Shown here piece after piece: positions 34,917 to 45,225 of a stretch of DNA of 57,683 bases. Each line of letters starts with the position of its first letter. Position 1 is the stretch's first letter. Origin of the DNA: Gemmatimonadota bacterium (GTDB lineage: Bacteria; Gemmatimonadota; Gemmatimonadetes; Longimicrobiales; Gaopeijiaceae); NCBI GenBank assembly GCA_022564055.1, contig JADFMD010000007.1, positions 1 to 57,683 of the forward strand, read 5' to 3'. The notes under the pieces were generated by a model that was not told the DNA's origin, did no database searches, and saw only the letters and a program-made list of their open reading frames with translations. The position numbers and the translations under genes were made by a program.

Positions 34917-35693
34917 ATGGAGCTCGTCATCGATGTGGGAAACAGCGAGACGGTGCTCGGCATCGTCGAGCCCGGAACGCTCGATCTGCGCCATCACTGG
35001 CGGTTGAGCACGCCGGTTCCTCGCACGCCCGATGAATACGAATTGCTGTTGCGGTCACTGTTACGCGACGGGAAAATCCCCCCCGGCGACTTGACGATGG
35101 CGGTCCTGGGTTCCGTCGTCCCCGCTACGACCCGAATTCTCACCGATACGCTCGAGAAGATCGTGGGAGAGGCACCTATCGTGGTGGACGCGCGGAGCCC
35201 GCTACCGATTCGGCTGGACGTCGATGAGCCGCTTACGGTCGGCGCCGACCGTATCGTGAACACACTCGCGGCCAAGGAGATGTACGGACGTGACACCATC
35301 GCCGTCGACCTCGGCACGGCTACCACCTTCGACTGCATCACGGCCGATGGCGTGTTCGTCGGGGGCGTGATCGCCCAGGGTCTGGAGTCCGGCCTCGAGT
35401 GGCTCGGAAGAAAGACCGCCAAGCTTCCCCGGGTGGAGCTGACTCCGCCCGAAAAGGTGATCGGGCGGCGCACGGAGGCGTGTATCCAAAGCGGCGTTTT
35501 CTTTTCCGCGGTCGACGCTGTCGATGGGATCGTCAGGCGAATCATAGACGAGTGGCAACGGGAAGATGTCTACGTGGTCGCGACCGGGGGATACGCCACC
35601 ACCATCGGCCCCCACGCCCAGACGGTGGACCACATCGAGCCCTTTCTCACGCTCTTCGGGCTCGCCCTGGCGGGCAGGAGCATTCGAGGGTAG
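34917..35693 (+). CDS. coaX: Type III pantothenate kinase
   Basis: 258 residues from the ATG at 34917, with GGAGGAG well spaced upstream; a GTG at 34902 overlaps that site and is rejected. ASKHA-fold kinase making phosphopantothenate, the first step of CoA synthesis. The phosphate-binding LVIDVGNSETVLGI, a SVVP turn, GADRIVNTLAA and the IAVDLGTATTFDCI catalytic segment are all standard for CoaX. The order birA-coaX is widespread. It is the last gene before the separately regulated groES-groEL unit. Confidence 0.96.
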   Translation: MELVIDVGNSETVLGIVEPGTLDLRHHWRLSTPVPRTPDEYELLLRSLLRDGKIPPGDLTMAVLGSVVPATTRILTDTLEKIVGEAPIVVDARSPLPIRLDVDEPLTVGADRIVNTLAAKEMYGRDTIAVDLGTATTFDCITADGVFVGGVIAQGLESGLEWLGRKTAKLPRVELTPPEKVIGRRTEACIQSGVFFSAVDAVDGIVRRIIDEWQREDVYVVATGGYATTIGPHAQTVDHIEPFLTLFGLALAGRSIRG

Positions 35694-35714
35694 GGCACCC
35701 GGTTGGTATTCCCG

Positions 35715-35742
35715 TTGACACCCTTGAGGAGACCACTACCTT
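35715..35742 (+). promoter_or_regulatory. Candidate groES promoter (-35 TTGACA, weak -10)
   Basis: A perfect TTGACA lies at 35715-35720 and a weak TACCTT at 35737-35742 with a 16-base spacer. The position just upstream of the CIRCE element is the usual arrangement for HrcA-repressed chaperonin genes. The -10 box matches only three of six bases. Confidence 0.5.
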
Positions 35743-35749
35743 TACCACG

Positions 35750-35776
35750 TTAGCACTCACAAGGGTAGAGTGCTGG
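35750..35776 (+). promoter_or_regulatory. CIRCE operator (HrcA binding site)
   Basis: TTAGCACTC (35750-35758), nine spacer bases, then GAGTGCTGG (35768-35776). The known CIRCE consensus is TTAGCACTC-N9-GAGTGCTAA; only the last two bases differ. It lies 48 bases before groES, so heat-shock control by the HrcA repressor is expected. Confidence 0.95.
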
Positions 35777-35824
35777 TAGTGCAGTAAATCCAATAATATC
35801 AACAGTTAGTAGGAGGCGTTACGG

Positions 35825-36130
35825 ATGGCTAACAAAGCTGCGGTCAAGGTCAAGCCGTTGGCGGATCGCGTGGTGGTGTCGCCGCTCGAAGAAGAGGAGC
35901 AGATGCGTGGAGGCCTGTACATCCCGGACACGGCCAAGGAGAAGCCCCAATCCGGCAAGATCATCGCCGTAGGGGAAGGCAAGCTCTCCGACGAGGGTGT
36001 GAGAATCGCACCCGACGTGGAGGTCGGTCAGACGGTTCTATACGGGAAGTACAGTGGAACAGAGGTCACCGTGGAGGGCGAGGAGTATCTGATCCTTCGC
36101 GAGTCGGACATCCTGGCCATTCTCGGCTAG
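35825..36130 (+). CDS. groS: Co-chaperonin GroES
   Basis: 101 residues, normal for the family, from an ATG with AGGAGG nine bases upstream. [37 protein letters not shown] covers the conserved N-terminal strand and the mobile loop that binds Gro[32 protein letters not shown] is the standard C-terminus. It forms the heptameric lid of the GroEL chamber in the cytoplasm. Expression is probably repressed by HrcA through the CIRCE site. Confidence 0.98.
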   Translation: MANKAAVKVKPLADRVVVSPLEEEEQMRGGLYIPDTAKEKPQSGKIIAVGEGKLSDEGVRIAPDVEVGQTVLYGKYSGTEVTVEGEEYLILRESDILAILG

Positions 36131-36191
36131 CTCTCCGTCTGTTCGAATGAAAAAGACAGGATTCTCAAGCAACATACACAGGAGTAGATAG

Positions 36192-37826
<1,635 letters not shown>

Positions 37827-37872
37827 ACCACCACGCCCGCCTCTCTGAGGCGTGATGCGGTGAGGCACACGA

Positions 37873-37903
37873 GCCCCCGGTGTCGCGAAGCGATGCCGGG
37901 GGC
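37873..37903 (+). terminator. Hairpin after groEL, probable terminator
   Basis: The stem GCCCCCGG / CCGGGGGC (8 bp, perfect) has a 15-base partly paired loop 46 bases after the groEL stop. No T-run follows (CTTGTGCGG), so it may be Rho-assisted. Confidence 0.55.
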
Positions 37904-38020
37904 CTTGTGCGGATAGGCATCAACGAATGAATTCGGCATGAGCCGGGACCTTCAACTCTGGTTCGAGGACCCAAAACACTTGCTGAGTGAAGAATTTCGT
38001 GCAGCACTAGGAGGAGGACA

Positions 38021-38263
38021 TTGCGAACAGTCCTGGTAACGGTCCCGCCGGACTCGACCCGGACCAAATTCAGTAAATCTCTCAACCCGGAGCCGTACTC
38101 CATGAAGGGCTTCCTCAACTTCTTTGGGATGTCCGTGGGCGGATGGATCGGGTGGGCCATCGGTGCCCAGGTCTCCATTTTCACGGCGTTCATGGTCAGC
38201 ATGGTCGGGAGCGGCGTCGGGCTCTTCTACAGTCAGCGCGCGATCAGGCGGCTTCTACCCTGA
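38021..38263 (+). CDS. Small predicted inner-membrane protein, unknown function
   Basis: 80 residues from a TTG start. AGGAGGAGG ends four bases before the TTG, a very strong ribosome binding site that argues the gene is real and fixes the start. A downstream ATG at 38102 lacks such a site. The first 30 residues are polar (TVPPDSTRTKFSKSLNPEP). Two membrane helices follow (FLNFFGMSVGGWIGWAIGA and IFTAFMVSMVGSGVGLFYS) with a basic end RAIRRLLP. The glycine-rich helices recall small uncharacterised membrane proteins. It lies between groEL and thrS; function unknown. Confidence 0.65.
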   Translation: MRTVLVTVPPDSTRTKFSKSLNPEPYSMKGFLNFFGMSVGGWIGWAIGAQVSIFTAFMVSMVGSGVGLFYSQRAIRRLLP

Positions 38264-38393
38264 ACACCTCCCGGACGAATAGGCCTTTTTCCCACACCAC
38301 GAAATCAGTACCTTCCCCCGTTCGAGCCGATCTCGTCCTACGGTAGGGGAGGGGGCCGGCGCTCTTTTTTCCGGACGCCGAGGAAGGTCTACG

Positions 38394-40319
38394 ATGTCCG
38401 CCCCCATGATCAACGTGACCCTCCCCGACGGGACGGTCCTCGAAGTCCCTCCTGATTCCTCGATTGGCGACGTGGCCGCTGCCATCGGTCCGGGCCTGGC
38501 CAAGGCTGCCGTCGCCGGGCAGATCGACGGCGAAACGGTCGACCTGGGCACCAAGCTTTCTGGGGACGCTGCAGTTCGCATTCTGACCGAACGTGACGAC
38601 GACGCACTCGCCGTCCTCCGTCACTCGGCTGCTCACGTGCTCGCCACGGCAGTGCGGGAGCTACGTCCGGGTGCGGGCATCGGATTCGGCCCCGCCATCG
38701 ACGACGGCTTCTACTACGATTTTGATGTACCAGAACCGTTCACGCCCGCGGACCTCGAGATTTTCGAGGCCAAGATGGCCGACGTTGCAAAGGCGAATCA
38801 CCCGTTCGAGCGGCGCGTCGTGAGCTTGGAAGAGGCGCGTGCGTTATTCGCCGATGACCCGTTGAAACTCGAGCGCTTGGAGGAGTTCTCGGAGGACGAG
38901 GTCATCACGGTCTATCAGGACGGGCCCTTTCTCGACCTCTGCCGTGGCCCCCACGTACCGTCCACGGGTAGCCTCAAACACTTCAAGCTCCTCTCGGGAG
39001 CCGGGGCGTACTGGCGAGGCGATGAGAAACGCCAGATGCTCCAGCGTATCTACGGGACGGCCTTTTTCAAGAAGTCGCAACTCACGGAGCACCTGGAGCG
39101 GCTCGAAGAGGCCAAGAAGCGAGACCACCGCGTACTGGGGCGTGAGCTCGACTTGTTCTCGACGGACCCTCGCATCGGCCCCGGCTTGATTCTGTGGCAC
39201 CCCAAGGGCGCGATCATCCGGAACGAAGTCGAGCGCTTCGAGCAGGAGTTGATCCTCCGGCACGGTTACGATCTGGTCTACACGCCGCACGTGATGAACG
39301 AACGGATTTTCGAGATCTCCGGTCACCTCGAGAACTTCAAGGACGGGATGTTCGGCGCACTGGACGTGGAGGGCGTCGCGTACCGCCCGAAGCCGATGAA
39401 CTGCCCCGGCCACATCGCCATCTACCAATCTCAGCAGCGCTCCTATCGCGATCTGCCGATCCGCATGGCCGAGTTCGGGACCTGCTACCGGTACGAACGG
39501 AGCGGCGTGCTTCACGGAATGCTCCGGGTGCGTGGTTTCACCCAGGACGACGCACACATCTTTTGCACTCCCGATCAGGTCCCCGGGGAGATCGAGCGCC
39601 TGCTGGATCTGGTGGATGAGATCCTGACCGCATTCGGTTATCCCTATGCGATCTCGTTGGCGACGAAACCGGAGGAGAAGGCGCTGGGCACGGATGAGCA
39701 GTGGGACACCGCCGTTCAGACGCTGGCCGATACGCTGGAGTCACGGGGTGTGGAGTTTGAGTACGACAAAGGCGGCGGAGCTTTTTACGGACCCAAGCTG
39801 GACTTCAAGCTCATCGACGCGATCGGACGGGAGTGGCAGGGACCCACGGTTCAGCTCGACTTCAACCTGCCCGATCGGTTTGATCTGGAGTACGTGGGCG
39901 AGGACAACGAGCGCCATCGCCCCGTCATGATCCACCGCGTGCTGGTGGGCTCGATGGAGCGGTTCGTGGGTGGGCTCATCGAGCACTACGCCGGGGCGTT
40001 CCCCATATGGCTCGCGCCGGAGCAGGTCCGTGTGCTTCCGATTTCCGAGCACTTCCTGGACTCGGCTTCGGACTTCGTGGATCAGCTCAAAGCCGTGGGT
40101 ATCCGGGCCGTGCTGGCTGATCGGGAGACGCTGTCCTACCGCATCCGCGATGCCGAGATGCACAAGGTCCCGTACATGGCGGTCATCGGCGAGCGCGAGG
40201 CGGAGGCCGGCACGGTCGCGGTCCGCAAGCGCGGCGCCGGGAAGAAGCAGGAGGTCATCGACCGCGCCGAGTTCGTCCAGCAGGTGCAGGGCGAGATCGA
40301 GAGTCGCACGCTGGACTGA
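38394..40319 (+). CDS. thrS: Threonyl-tRNA synthetase
   Basis: 641 residues, full length. An N-terminal TGS domain (INVTLPDGTVLEVPPDSSIGD), then an editing domain with HSAAHVLATAV and CRGPHVPSTG, remove mischarged serine. The class II core follows: KPMNCPGHIAIYQS, RMAEFGTCYRYERSG, GFTQDDAHIFC and IHRVLVGSMERF. These give the Cys-His-His zinc site that recognises threonine. A C-terminal anticodon-binding domain is present. AAGG lies upstream of the ATG. It precedes the infC leader and ribosomal genes, the same order as thrS-infC-rpmI-rplT-pheST in E. coli. Confidence 0.98.
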   Translation: MSAPMINVTLPDGTVLEVPPDSSIGDVAAAIGPGLAKAAVAGQIDGETVDLGTKLSGDAAVRILTERDDDALAVLRHSAAHVLATAVRELRPGAGIGFGPAIDDGFYYDFDVPEPFTPADLEIFEAKMADVAKANHPFERRVVSLEEARALFADDPLKLERLEEFSEDEVITVYQDGPFLDLCRGPHVPSTGSLKHFKLLSGAGAYWRGDEKRQMLQRIYGTAFFKKSQLTEHLERLEEAKKRDHRVLGRELDLFSTDPRIGPGLILWHPKGAIIRNEVERFEQELILRHGYDLVYTPHVMNERIFEISGHLENFKDGMFGALDVEGVAYRPKPMNCPGHIAIYQSQQRSYRDLPIRMAEFGTCYRYERSGVLHGMLRVRGFTQDDAHIFCTPDQVPGEIERLLDLVDEILTAFGYPYAISLATKPEEKALGTDEQWDTAVQTLADTLESRGVEFEYDKGGGAFYGPKLDFKLIDAIGREWQGPTVQLDFNLPDRFDLEYVGEDNERHRPVMIHRVLVGSMERFVGGLIEHYAGAFPIWLAPEQVRVLPISEHFLDSASDFVDQLKAVGIRAVLADRETLSYRIRDAEMHKVPYMAVIGEREAEAGTVAVRKRGAGKKQEVIDRAEFVQQVQGEIESRTLD

Positions 40320-40412
40320 CGCTGCCTCTCGCTCCTTGACGAATGCCCCCATCCCGCCGATTTTCCTACACCCCGGTGTACGGGGGTCCCAGACAAAACG
40401 AAAGCGAGCCGA

Positions 40413-40540
40413 CCTAGACGCGGCTCCACCTTTCGGTTCCACATCCGATGTTGGAAACCGCCGGGTCTAGGACACGGAAGACCTGCAGGATCGCCTGTGG
40501 CTTCCGTGACCTCGTGACCCGGAAAGATCCGGGTTTTTTT
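40413..40540 (+). promoter_or_regulatory. Structured leader RNA upstream of infC, candidate attenuator
   Basis: Four helices can be drawn. An outer stem pairs CCTAGACgCGGC (40413-40424) with GCCGgGTCTAGG (40460-40471). It encloses a hairpin of GGTTCC-ACAT with ATGT-t-GGAAaCC (40435-40459). A third hairpin pairs CACGGAAG with CTTCCGTG (40473-40508), with further CAGG/CCTG pairing inside. An intrinsic terminator (40517-40540) ends the series, 60 bases before the infC start. An organised fold followed by a terminator suggests conditional termination. The ligand, which could be a protein such as L20 or a tRNA, is unknown. No family was recognised. Confidence 0.6.
40517..40540 (+). terminator. Intrinsic terminator/attenuator before infC
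   Basis: The 7-bp perfect stem ACCCGGA / TCCGGGT with an AAGA loop is followed by seven T residues. It lies between thrS and infC, so it can end thrS transcripts or attenuate the infC operon. Confidence 0.85.
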
Positions 40541-40600
40541 ATGGGTAGGTGCCAGAAATCGGGTGGCAGTTCGGGGTGTGACTCCTGAGAGGAGAGGAAT

Positions 40601-41119
40601 ATTAGCCAGGACAGAACTCGCATAAATGAGCAGATACGGATCAGCCCGGTTCGTCTGATCGACGACGAGGGTGGGCAGGTCGGAATCGTTTCGATCGAAG
40701 AGGCCCGCGAACTCGCCGATGACCGAGGGCTGGATCTCGTGGAAGTGGCTCCCGAGGCTCGGCCTCCCGTGGTCAAACTCATGGACTACGGGAAGTTCAA
40801 GTACGAGGCGCAGCGGGCGGCTCGGGAGGCGAAAAAGAAGCAGCACCACGTTCAGGTCAAAGAGGTGAAGTTTCGCCCCGGGATCGAGGAGCACGATTAC
40901 GACTTCAAGACCCGTCACGCTCGGCGGTTCCTGGAAGAAGGCAACAAGGTCAAACTGACCATGATGTTTCGGGGAAGGCAGGTGACGCACCCCGAGTTGG
41001 GAAGGGAAGTCCTCCTTCGTGTCACGGAGGATCTCAAGGAGGTGGGGAAGGTCGAAACCCACCCGAGCTTCGAGGGCCGGGTGATGTCGATGGTTCTCGC
41101 GCCGATCAAACAGATGTAG
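40601..41119 (+). CDS. infC: Translation initiation factor IF-3, ATT start
   Basis: 172 residues. It binds the 30S subunit, blocks 50S joining and checks start codons. The N domain [20 protein letters not shown] and [19 protein letters not shown] is complete only if translation starts at ATT 40601. An in-frame TGA lies at 40586-40588, no ATG, GTG or TTG lies between it and the N domain, and GAGGAG is six bases upstream of ATT. An internal GTG at 40739 would remove the N domain. Non-standard starts in infC are known and let IF-3 repress its own synthesis. The C domain ([27 protein letters not shown]) is normal. Confidence 0.95.
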   Translation: MSQDRTRINEQIRISPVRLIDDEGGQVGIVSIEEARELADDRGLDLVEVAPEARPPVVKLMDYGKFKYEAQRAAREAKKKQHHVQVKEVKFRPGIEEHDYDFKTRHARRFLEEGNKVKLTMMFRGRQVTHPELGREVLLRVTEDLKEVGKVETHPSFEGRVMSMVLAPIKQM

Positions 41120-41154
41120 CCAAGGGCCCTACCGGCCCCAGGAGCTTGACGGAT

Positions 41155-41352
41155 ATGCCGAAAATGAAAACCAACCGGGGTGCGGCCAAGCGGATGCGCA
41201 GGACCGGTAAGGGGAAGATCAAGAGGATGCGCGCGAACAAGAGCCATATCCTCACCAAGAAATCCACGAAGAGAAAGCGCCGTCTGCGCTCGTCTACATT
41301 GGTGAGTCCGGCGGACATGGGGCGCATGAAGCGACTCCTTCCAGGTTCGTAG
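41155..41352 (+). CDS. rpmI: 50S ribosomal protein bL35
   Basis: 65 residues, very basic, from the ATG at 41155 with AGGAG upstream; a TTG at 41146 is rejected. [24 protein letters not shown] and the [15 protein letters not shown] block are diagnostic for L35, which binds 23S rRNA in the large subunit. It lies between infC and rplT, as in most bacteria. In E. coli its translation is repressed by L20, and the same may hold here. Confidence 0.97.
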   Translation: MPKMKTNRGAAKRMRRTGKGKIKRMRANKSHILTKKSTKRKRRLRSSTLVSPADMGRMKRLLPGS

Positions 41353-41370
41353 GCAAAAGGAGAGGCTTCG

Positions 41371-41733
41371 ATGCCGAGAACGACGTCATCGCCCGCTCGC
41401 AACAAGCGGAAGAAAAAGATTTTCAAGGTGGCCAAGGGATACTTCGGCGGCCGCAAGAATCTCTACCGGACGGCGAAGGACGCCGTTGAGAAGGGTTGGC
41501 AACACGCCTATCGGGACCGGAAGAAGAAGAAACGCACCTTCCGTCGCCTCTGGATCACCCGGATCAACGCCGCGGCCAGAGAGAACGAGTTGTCCTACTC
41601 CACATTCATGAACGGCCTCAAGCAGGCCGGCGTGGAGCTGGACCGTAAGGTGTTGGCCGATTTGGCCGTCCATAGTCCGGAGGCCTTCAGCGCGTTGGCG
41701 GACCGGGCCAAAGAGGGGCTCGGGGTCGGCTAA
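41371..41733 (+). CDS. rplT: 50S ribosomal protein bL20
   Basis: 120 residues. Basic helical N-terminus ([34 protein letters not shown]), then [42 protein letters not shown], all typical of L20, which is needed early in 50S assembly and is a known autoregulator of infC-rpmI-rplT in several bacteria. It is therefore a candidate ligand for the leader upstream of infC. It starts 18 bases after rpmI. Confidence 0.98.
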   Translation: MPRTTSSPARNKRKKKIFKVAKGYFGGRKNLYRTAKDAVEKGWQHAYRDRKKKKRTFRRLWITRINAAARENELSYSTFMNGLKQAGVELDRKVLADLAVHSPEAFSALADRAKEGLGVG

Positions 41734-41755
41734 CGCTCGCCGTCCACCCGGGCCC

Positions 41756-42802
41756 ATGAGCCGACAGAACTCCCTGATCCAAACACTCCAGGGGCTGGAA
41801 ACCGAGGCCCTGGCTGCGATCCAGGCTGCCCCTGAGGGGGACGCCCTCGAGGCCCTGCGGATCTCCTATCTTGGGCGCAAAGAGGGCCGGATCTCGGGGA
41901 TCCTCCGGGGTCTCGGCGATCTTTCGGTGGAGGAGCGTCCCTCGGTGGGCGCCGAAGCAAATCGCGTCAAGGAGGCGCTCCAAGAGGCCCTGAAGGCTCG
42001 CGAAGCGGAGGTGACCAGCGGGGCGGACGAGGCTGAAACTTCGTCCGAGGATCTGACGCTTCCCGCGCGCCACCGATGGCGGGGGGGCGTCCATCCGGTC
42101 AACCAGGTCATCGACGATATCTGGAGAATCTTTCAGTCGATGGGATTCGTGCGCGCCCGTGGGCCGGAGGCGGATACGGAGTGGTACAATTTTTTGGCCT
42201 TGAACACACCGCTCGACCATCCCGCCGCGGATGAGCAGGACACACTCTACCTGAAGGACTCCGTCCTGCTTCGCAGTCACACCTCGCCGGTTCAGGTGCG
42301 AACGATGGAGAAGCATGAACCGCCCATCCGCATTCTGGCGCCGGGCATGGTCTACCGGAGGGACAGTTACGACGCTACGCATACGCCGGCGTTCGCGCAG
42401 ATCGAAGGGTTGGTAGTGGACGAGGGGATCACCTTCGTCGACCTGAAGGCGACCCTCGCCGAATTTGCACGGCGCTTCTGGGGTGAGGGAGCGAAGGTAC
42501 GCTTTCGGCCTTCCTTCTTTCCGTTCACGGAGCCCAGCGCCGAGGTGGACGTGAAGCGGATGATCACCAGGAAGGACGGAACTCGAGGCGAGTCCGACTG
42601 GATCGAGATCATGGGCGCGGGCATGGTGGATCCGAACGTCCTGGAGAACGTAGGCTACGATGCGGAGCGTTACACGGGCTTCGCCTTCGGCATGGGGCCG
42701 GCTCGGATTGCCATGCTCAGGTACGGAGTGCCCGACCTCCGCCTGTTCTTTCAGAACGACGTGCGGTTCCTTTCGCAGTTCTCGACGGGAAGCCCACCGT
42801 GA
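41756..42802 (+). CDS. pheS: Phenylalanyl-tRNA synthetase alpha subunit
   Basis: 348 residues. An N-terminal coiled coil (about 1-90) binds tRNA, followed by the class II catalytic domain: HPVNQVIDDIWRIFQSMGF, DTLYLKDSVLLRSHTSPVQVRTM, GMVYRRDSYDATHTPAFAQIEGLVVDE and the C-terminal motif 3 block FAFGMGPARIAMLRYGVPDLRLFFQNDVRFL. It forms an alpha2-beta2 enzyme with PheT. Its TGA overlaps the pheT GTG start (GTGA), consistent with balanced synthesis of the two subunits. Confidence 0.97.
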   Translation: MSRQNSLIQTLQGLETEALAAIQAAPEGDALEALRISYLGRKEGRISGILRGLGDLSVEERPSVGAEANRVKEALQEALKAREAEVTSGADEAETSSEDLTLPARHRWRGGVHPVNQVIDDIWRIFQSMGFVRARGPEADTEWYNFLALNTPLDHPAADEQDTLYLKDSVLLRSHTSPVQVRTMEKHEPPIRILAPGMVYRRDSYDATHTPAFAQIEGLVVDEGITFVDLKATLAEFARRFWGEGAKVRFRPSFFPFTEPSAEVDVKRMITRKDGTRGESDWIEIMGAGMVDPNVLENVGYDAERYTGFAFGMGPARIAMLRYGVPDLRLFFQNDVRFLSQFSTGSPP

Positions 42803-45225
42803 ACATCTCCTACGCCTGGCTAAAAGCGGTCGCGCCAAATCTGAAGGGGACCCCAGAAGAGTTGGCGGAGCGGCTCGCGCTTCTGGGGGCGCCCGTCGAG
42901 GAGATCACCCCGGTGTCCGCCGGCCTCGAGGGGGTGATCATCGGGAGGGTCAAGTCGGTGCGGGGTCATCCCAACGCGGACCGTCTTTCGCTTTGCGAGG
43001 TCGACAACGGCGAAGAGGTGGTTCAGGTCGTCTGCGGTGCGCCGGTAATCGAAGACGGAGGGTATTACCCCTTCGCGCCCGTAGGCGTGACGCTTCCAGG
43101 CGGACTCGAGCTCAAGAGGGCCAAGATCCGCGGTGAGTACTCCAACGGGATGCTCTGTTCGGAGAAGGAGCTCGGGATGGGCCGGGACCAATCGGGCATC
43201 ATGCTTCTGTCGGGAGATTTCGCGCCAGGCCAATCACTGATCGATGCGCTCGGCCTCGACGACGTCCGGATGGACGTCGAGGTGACGCCGAATCGTGGAG
43301 ACTGGCTCTGCCACGTAGGGATCGCCCGGGAGGTGGCTCCGGGCGGGGTGGCCGGAGTGGCTCTGGCACCCATCCCCGGAGCGAGCCCGCTCGACCTCGA
43401 GGTCAAGCGTGGCGAGCGCGAAGTGTCCCACGGTGGTGTGACCATTCGCATCGACGAGCCGGAGCAGTGTTATCGGTTCCTCGGTGTGATCATTCGCGGC
43501 GTGAAGGTTCAAGCCTCGCCCCAATGGATGGTGGCCCACCTCCGTGCGGTGGGCCAGCAGCCCATCAACAACGTCGTCGACGCGACGAACTACGTCATGC
43601 TGGAGATGGGCAACCCGATGCACGCGTATGATTTGGGCAAGCTGGAAGGGTCCAGCCTGATCGTGAGGAACGCCACCAAGGGTGAGACCATGGAGACGCT
43701 CGACGGACTCGAGCACGAGTTCGACACCGAGATGTTGATGATCTGCGACACGGCGGCGCCGCGCGACATCGCGGGAATCATGGGTGGCATGCACTCCTCG
43801 GTCACGGAAGATACGACCGACATTCTATTGGAGTGCGCCCTCTTTGATCCTAAGTCCATCCGCCGCACCCGCCGGGCGCTGGGGATCTCGACCGACGCCA
43901 GCTACCGGTTCGAGCGGGGCGTGGATCCGGAGGGGCACCTGCCTGCGGTCAAACGTGCGGTGGAGGTCATCCTCGCCACCGCGGGCGGCGAGGTCGATGG
44001 TCCGATCATGGAGGTCCTGCCGCGGCCCTGGGAGGCATCGGTGGTGACGCTTCGGCCCGCGAGGGTCGAGCAGGTGCTTGGGGTCGAGTTCGATGGCGCC
44101 GAACTGAAGGCGCTGCTGACTCCGCTCGGGTTCGACGTCCAAGTGGGAGATGAAAAGGCAGGGTCCCGCGACCTGCGGGTGAGCGTGCCCGGATTTCGCA
44201 GCTACGATGTGACTCGCGAGATCGATCTGATCGAGGAGATCTCCCGCGCGCACGGTTTCGACCGCTTTCCGCAGGAGCTCGCCGCGGCGCGCCCAACCAC
44301 GGTCCCGGACCACCCGCTCTTCGCGCTCGAAGACCGTCTTCGGACTGTACTTGCGGGGGAGGGCCTGTTCGAAGCGACCAACCCGGCGTTCGCCCCCACA
44401 CATGAAGGTGAAGTAGAGATAAACAACCCTATATCCATGGAAGAAAGTAGGTTACGAACGTCGTTGGTGCCCGGGCTGCTCCGAAATGTCGAGTACAATT
44501 TCGCTCGTGGAGCGAGAGATGTGCGGCTGTTCGAGCTCGGGACCGTGTTCCACGGTGCCGGAGCTGGGGAGCCGCCGCTCGAGGATCTCCATGTCGCTTT
44601 TGTCGTTACCGGGCGCAGGGAACCAGAACACTGGTCGGGAGCGGGCGAGGCCCTCGACTTCTCGAGTGTGAAGGGGCTTGTAGAGACCGTTCTTTCGGAG
44701 TCTGGGTGGGACGAGGCGGCCGTGAAGGTACCGGTGGCCGGGGCTTTGGCCGAAGATCATTTCGTGCCTGCTTCATCCGTAGCTCTTATGGCCGGGGACG
44801 GCACCTCCGTGGGGGCTGCCGGGCAGGTCCGACCCGACCGGCTCGATGCGCCGGCTTGGGCCAGCCAGGTGTGGGCCATGGAGCTCAAGCTTCCCAGCCA
44901 ACCGGTGTCAGAGACAAAGCTCACGTACCGTCCGCTCTCTCCGTTTCCGGGCATGGATCGTGACCTGGCGCTGCTCGTTCCCTATGATGTCTCCACGTCG
45001 GCCGTGTCCGACGAGATCCGCGGGGTCGGCGGCGAGCTCCTGGAAAGGGTCACGGTGTTCGATCTTTACCGAGGAGACGGCGTGGCTGAGGGGCATCGCT
45101 CGCTGGGATTTCGTCTTCGGCTTCAGGCATGGGATCGCACGTTGAAGGACAAGGAAGTGGATCGGGTCGTGGAAAAAATCGTGAAGCGTCTCCGGGAGGG
45201 CCTGGGTGTCGAGCAGCGTCTCTAA
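42799..45225 (+). CDS. pheT: Phenylalanyl-tRNA synthetase beta subunit
   Basis: 808 residues, full length. It has an N-terminal tRNA-binding OB domain (about 40-150; VIIGRVKSVRGHPNADRLSLCEVD) and the B3/B4 editing domain with PINNVVDATNYVMLEMGNPMH. B5 (VTLRPARVEQVLGVEF) and the catalytic-like core (SRLRTSLVPGLLRNVEYNFARGARDVRLFELG) follow. A C-terminal FDX-ACB anticodon domain (YRPLSPFPGMDRDLALLVPYDV) completes it. It pairs with PheS. The next gene starts inside its last 20 bases. Confidence 0.97.
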   Translation: MNISYAWLKAVAPNLKGTPEELAERLALLGAPVEEITPVSAGLEGVIIGRVKSVRGHPNADRLSLCEVDNGEEVVQVVCGAPVIEDGGYYPFAPVGVTLPGGLELKRAKIRGEYSNGMLCSEKELGMGRDQSGIMLLSGDFAPGQSLIDALGLDDVRMDVEVTPNRGDWLCHVGIAREVAPGGVAGVALAPIPGASPLDLEVKRGEREVSHGGVTIRIDEPEQCYRFLGVIIRGVKVQASPQWMVAHLRAVGQQPINNVVDATNYVMLEMGNPMHAYDLGKLEGSSLIVRNATKGETMETLDGLEHEFDTEMLMICDTAAPRDIAGIMGGMHSSVTEDTTDILLECALFDPKSIRRTRRALGISTDASYRFERGVDPEGHLPAVKRAVEVILATAGGEVDGPIMEVLPRPWEASVVTLRPARVEQVLGVEFDGAELKALLTPLGFDVQVGDEKAGSRDLRVSVPGFRSYDVTREIDLIEEISRAHGFDRFPQELAAARPTTVPDHPLFALEDRLRTVLAGEGLFEATNPAFAPTHEGEVEINNPISMEESRLRTSLVPGLLRNVEYNFARGARDVRLFELGTVFHGAGAGEPPLEDLHVAFVVTGRREPEHWSGAGEALDFSSVKGLVETVLSESGWDEAAVKVPVAGALAEDHFVPASSVALMAGDGTSVGAAGQVRPDRLDAPAWASQVWAMELKLPSQPVSETKLTYRPLSPFPGMDRDLALLVPYDVSTSAVSDEIRGVGGELLERVTVFDLYRGDGVAEGHRSLGFRLRLQAWDRTLKDKEVDRVVEKIVKRLREGLGVEQRL

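Noticed and set aside
38335-38393. Terminator before thrS (run of T at 38365-38370)
   Set aside because: The T-run is not preceded by a stable stem; CCTACGGTAGG nearby is too short and too distant.
40413-40540. T-box riboswitch before infC
   Set aside because: GTTGGAAACCG only loosely resembles the T-box TGGNACCGCG sequence, and no specifier stem with a matching codon could be drawn.
40739-41119. infC starting at the GTG at 40739
   Set aside because: This would delete the conserved IF-3 N domain, which is fully encoded upstream in the same frame from an ATT codon.
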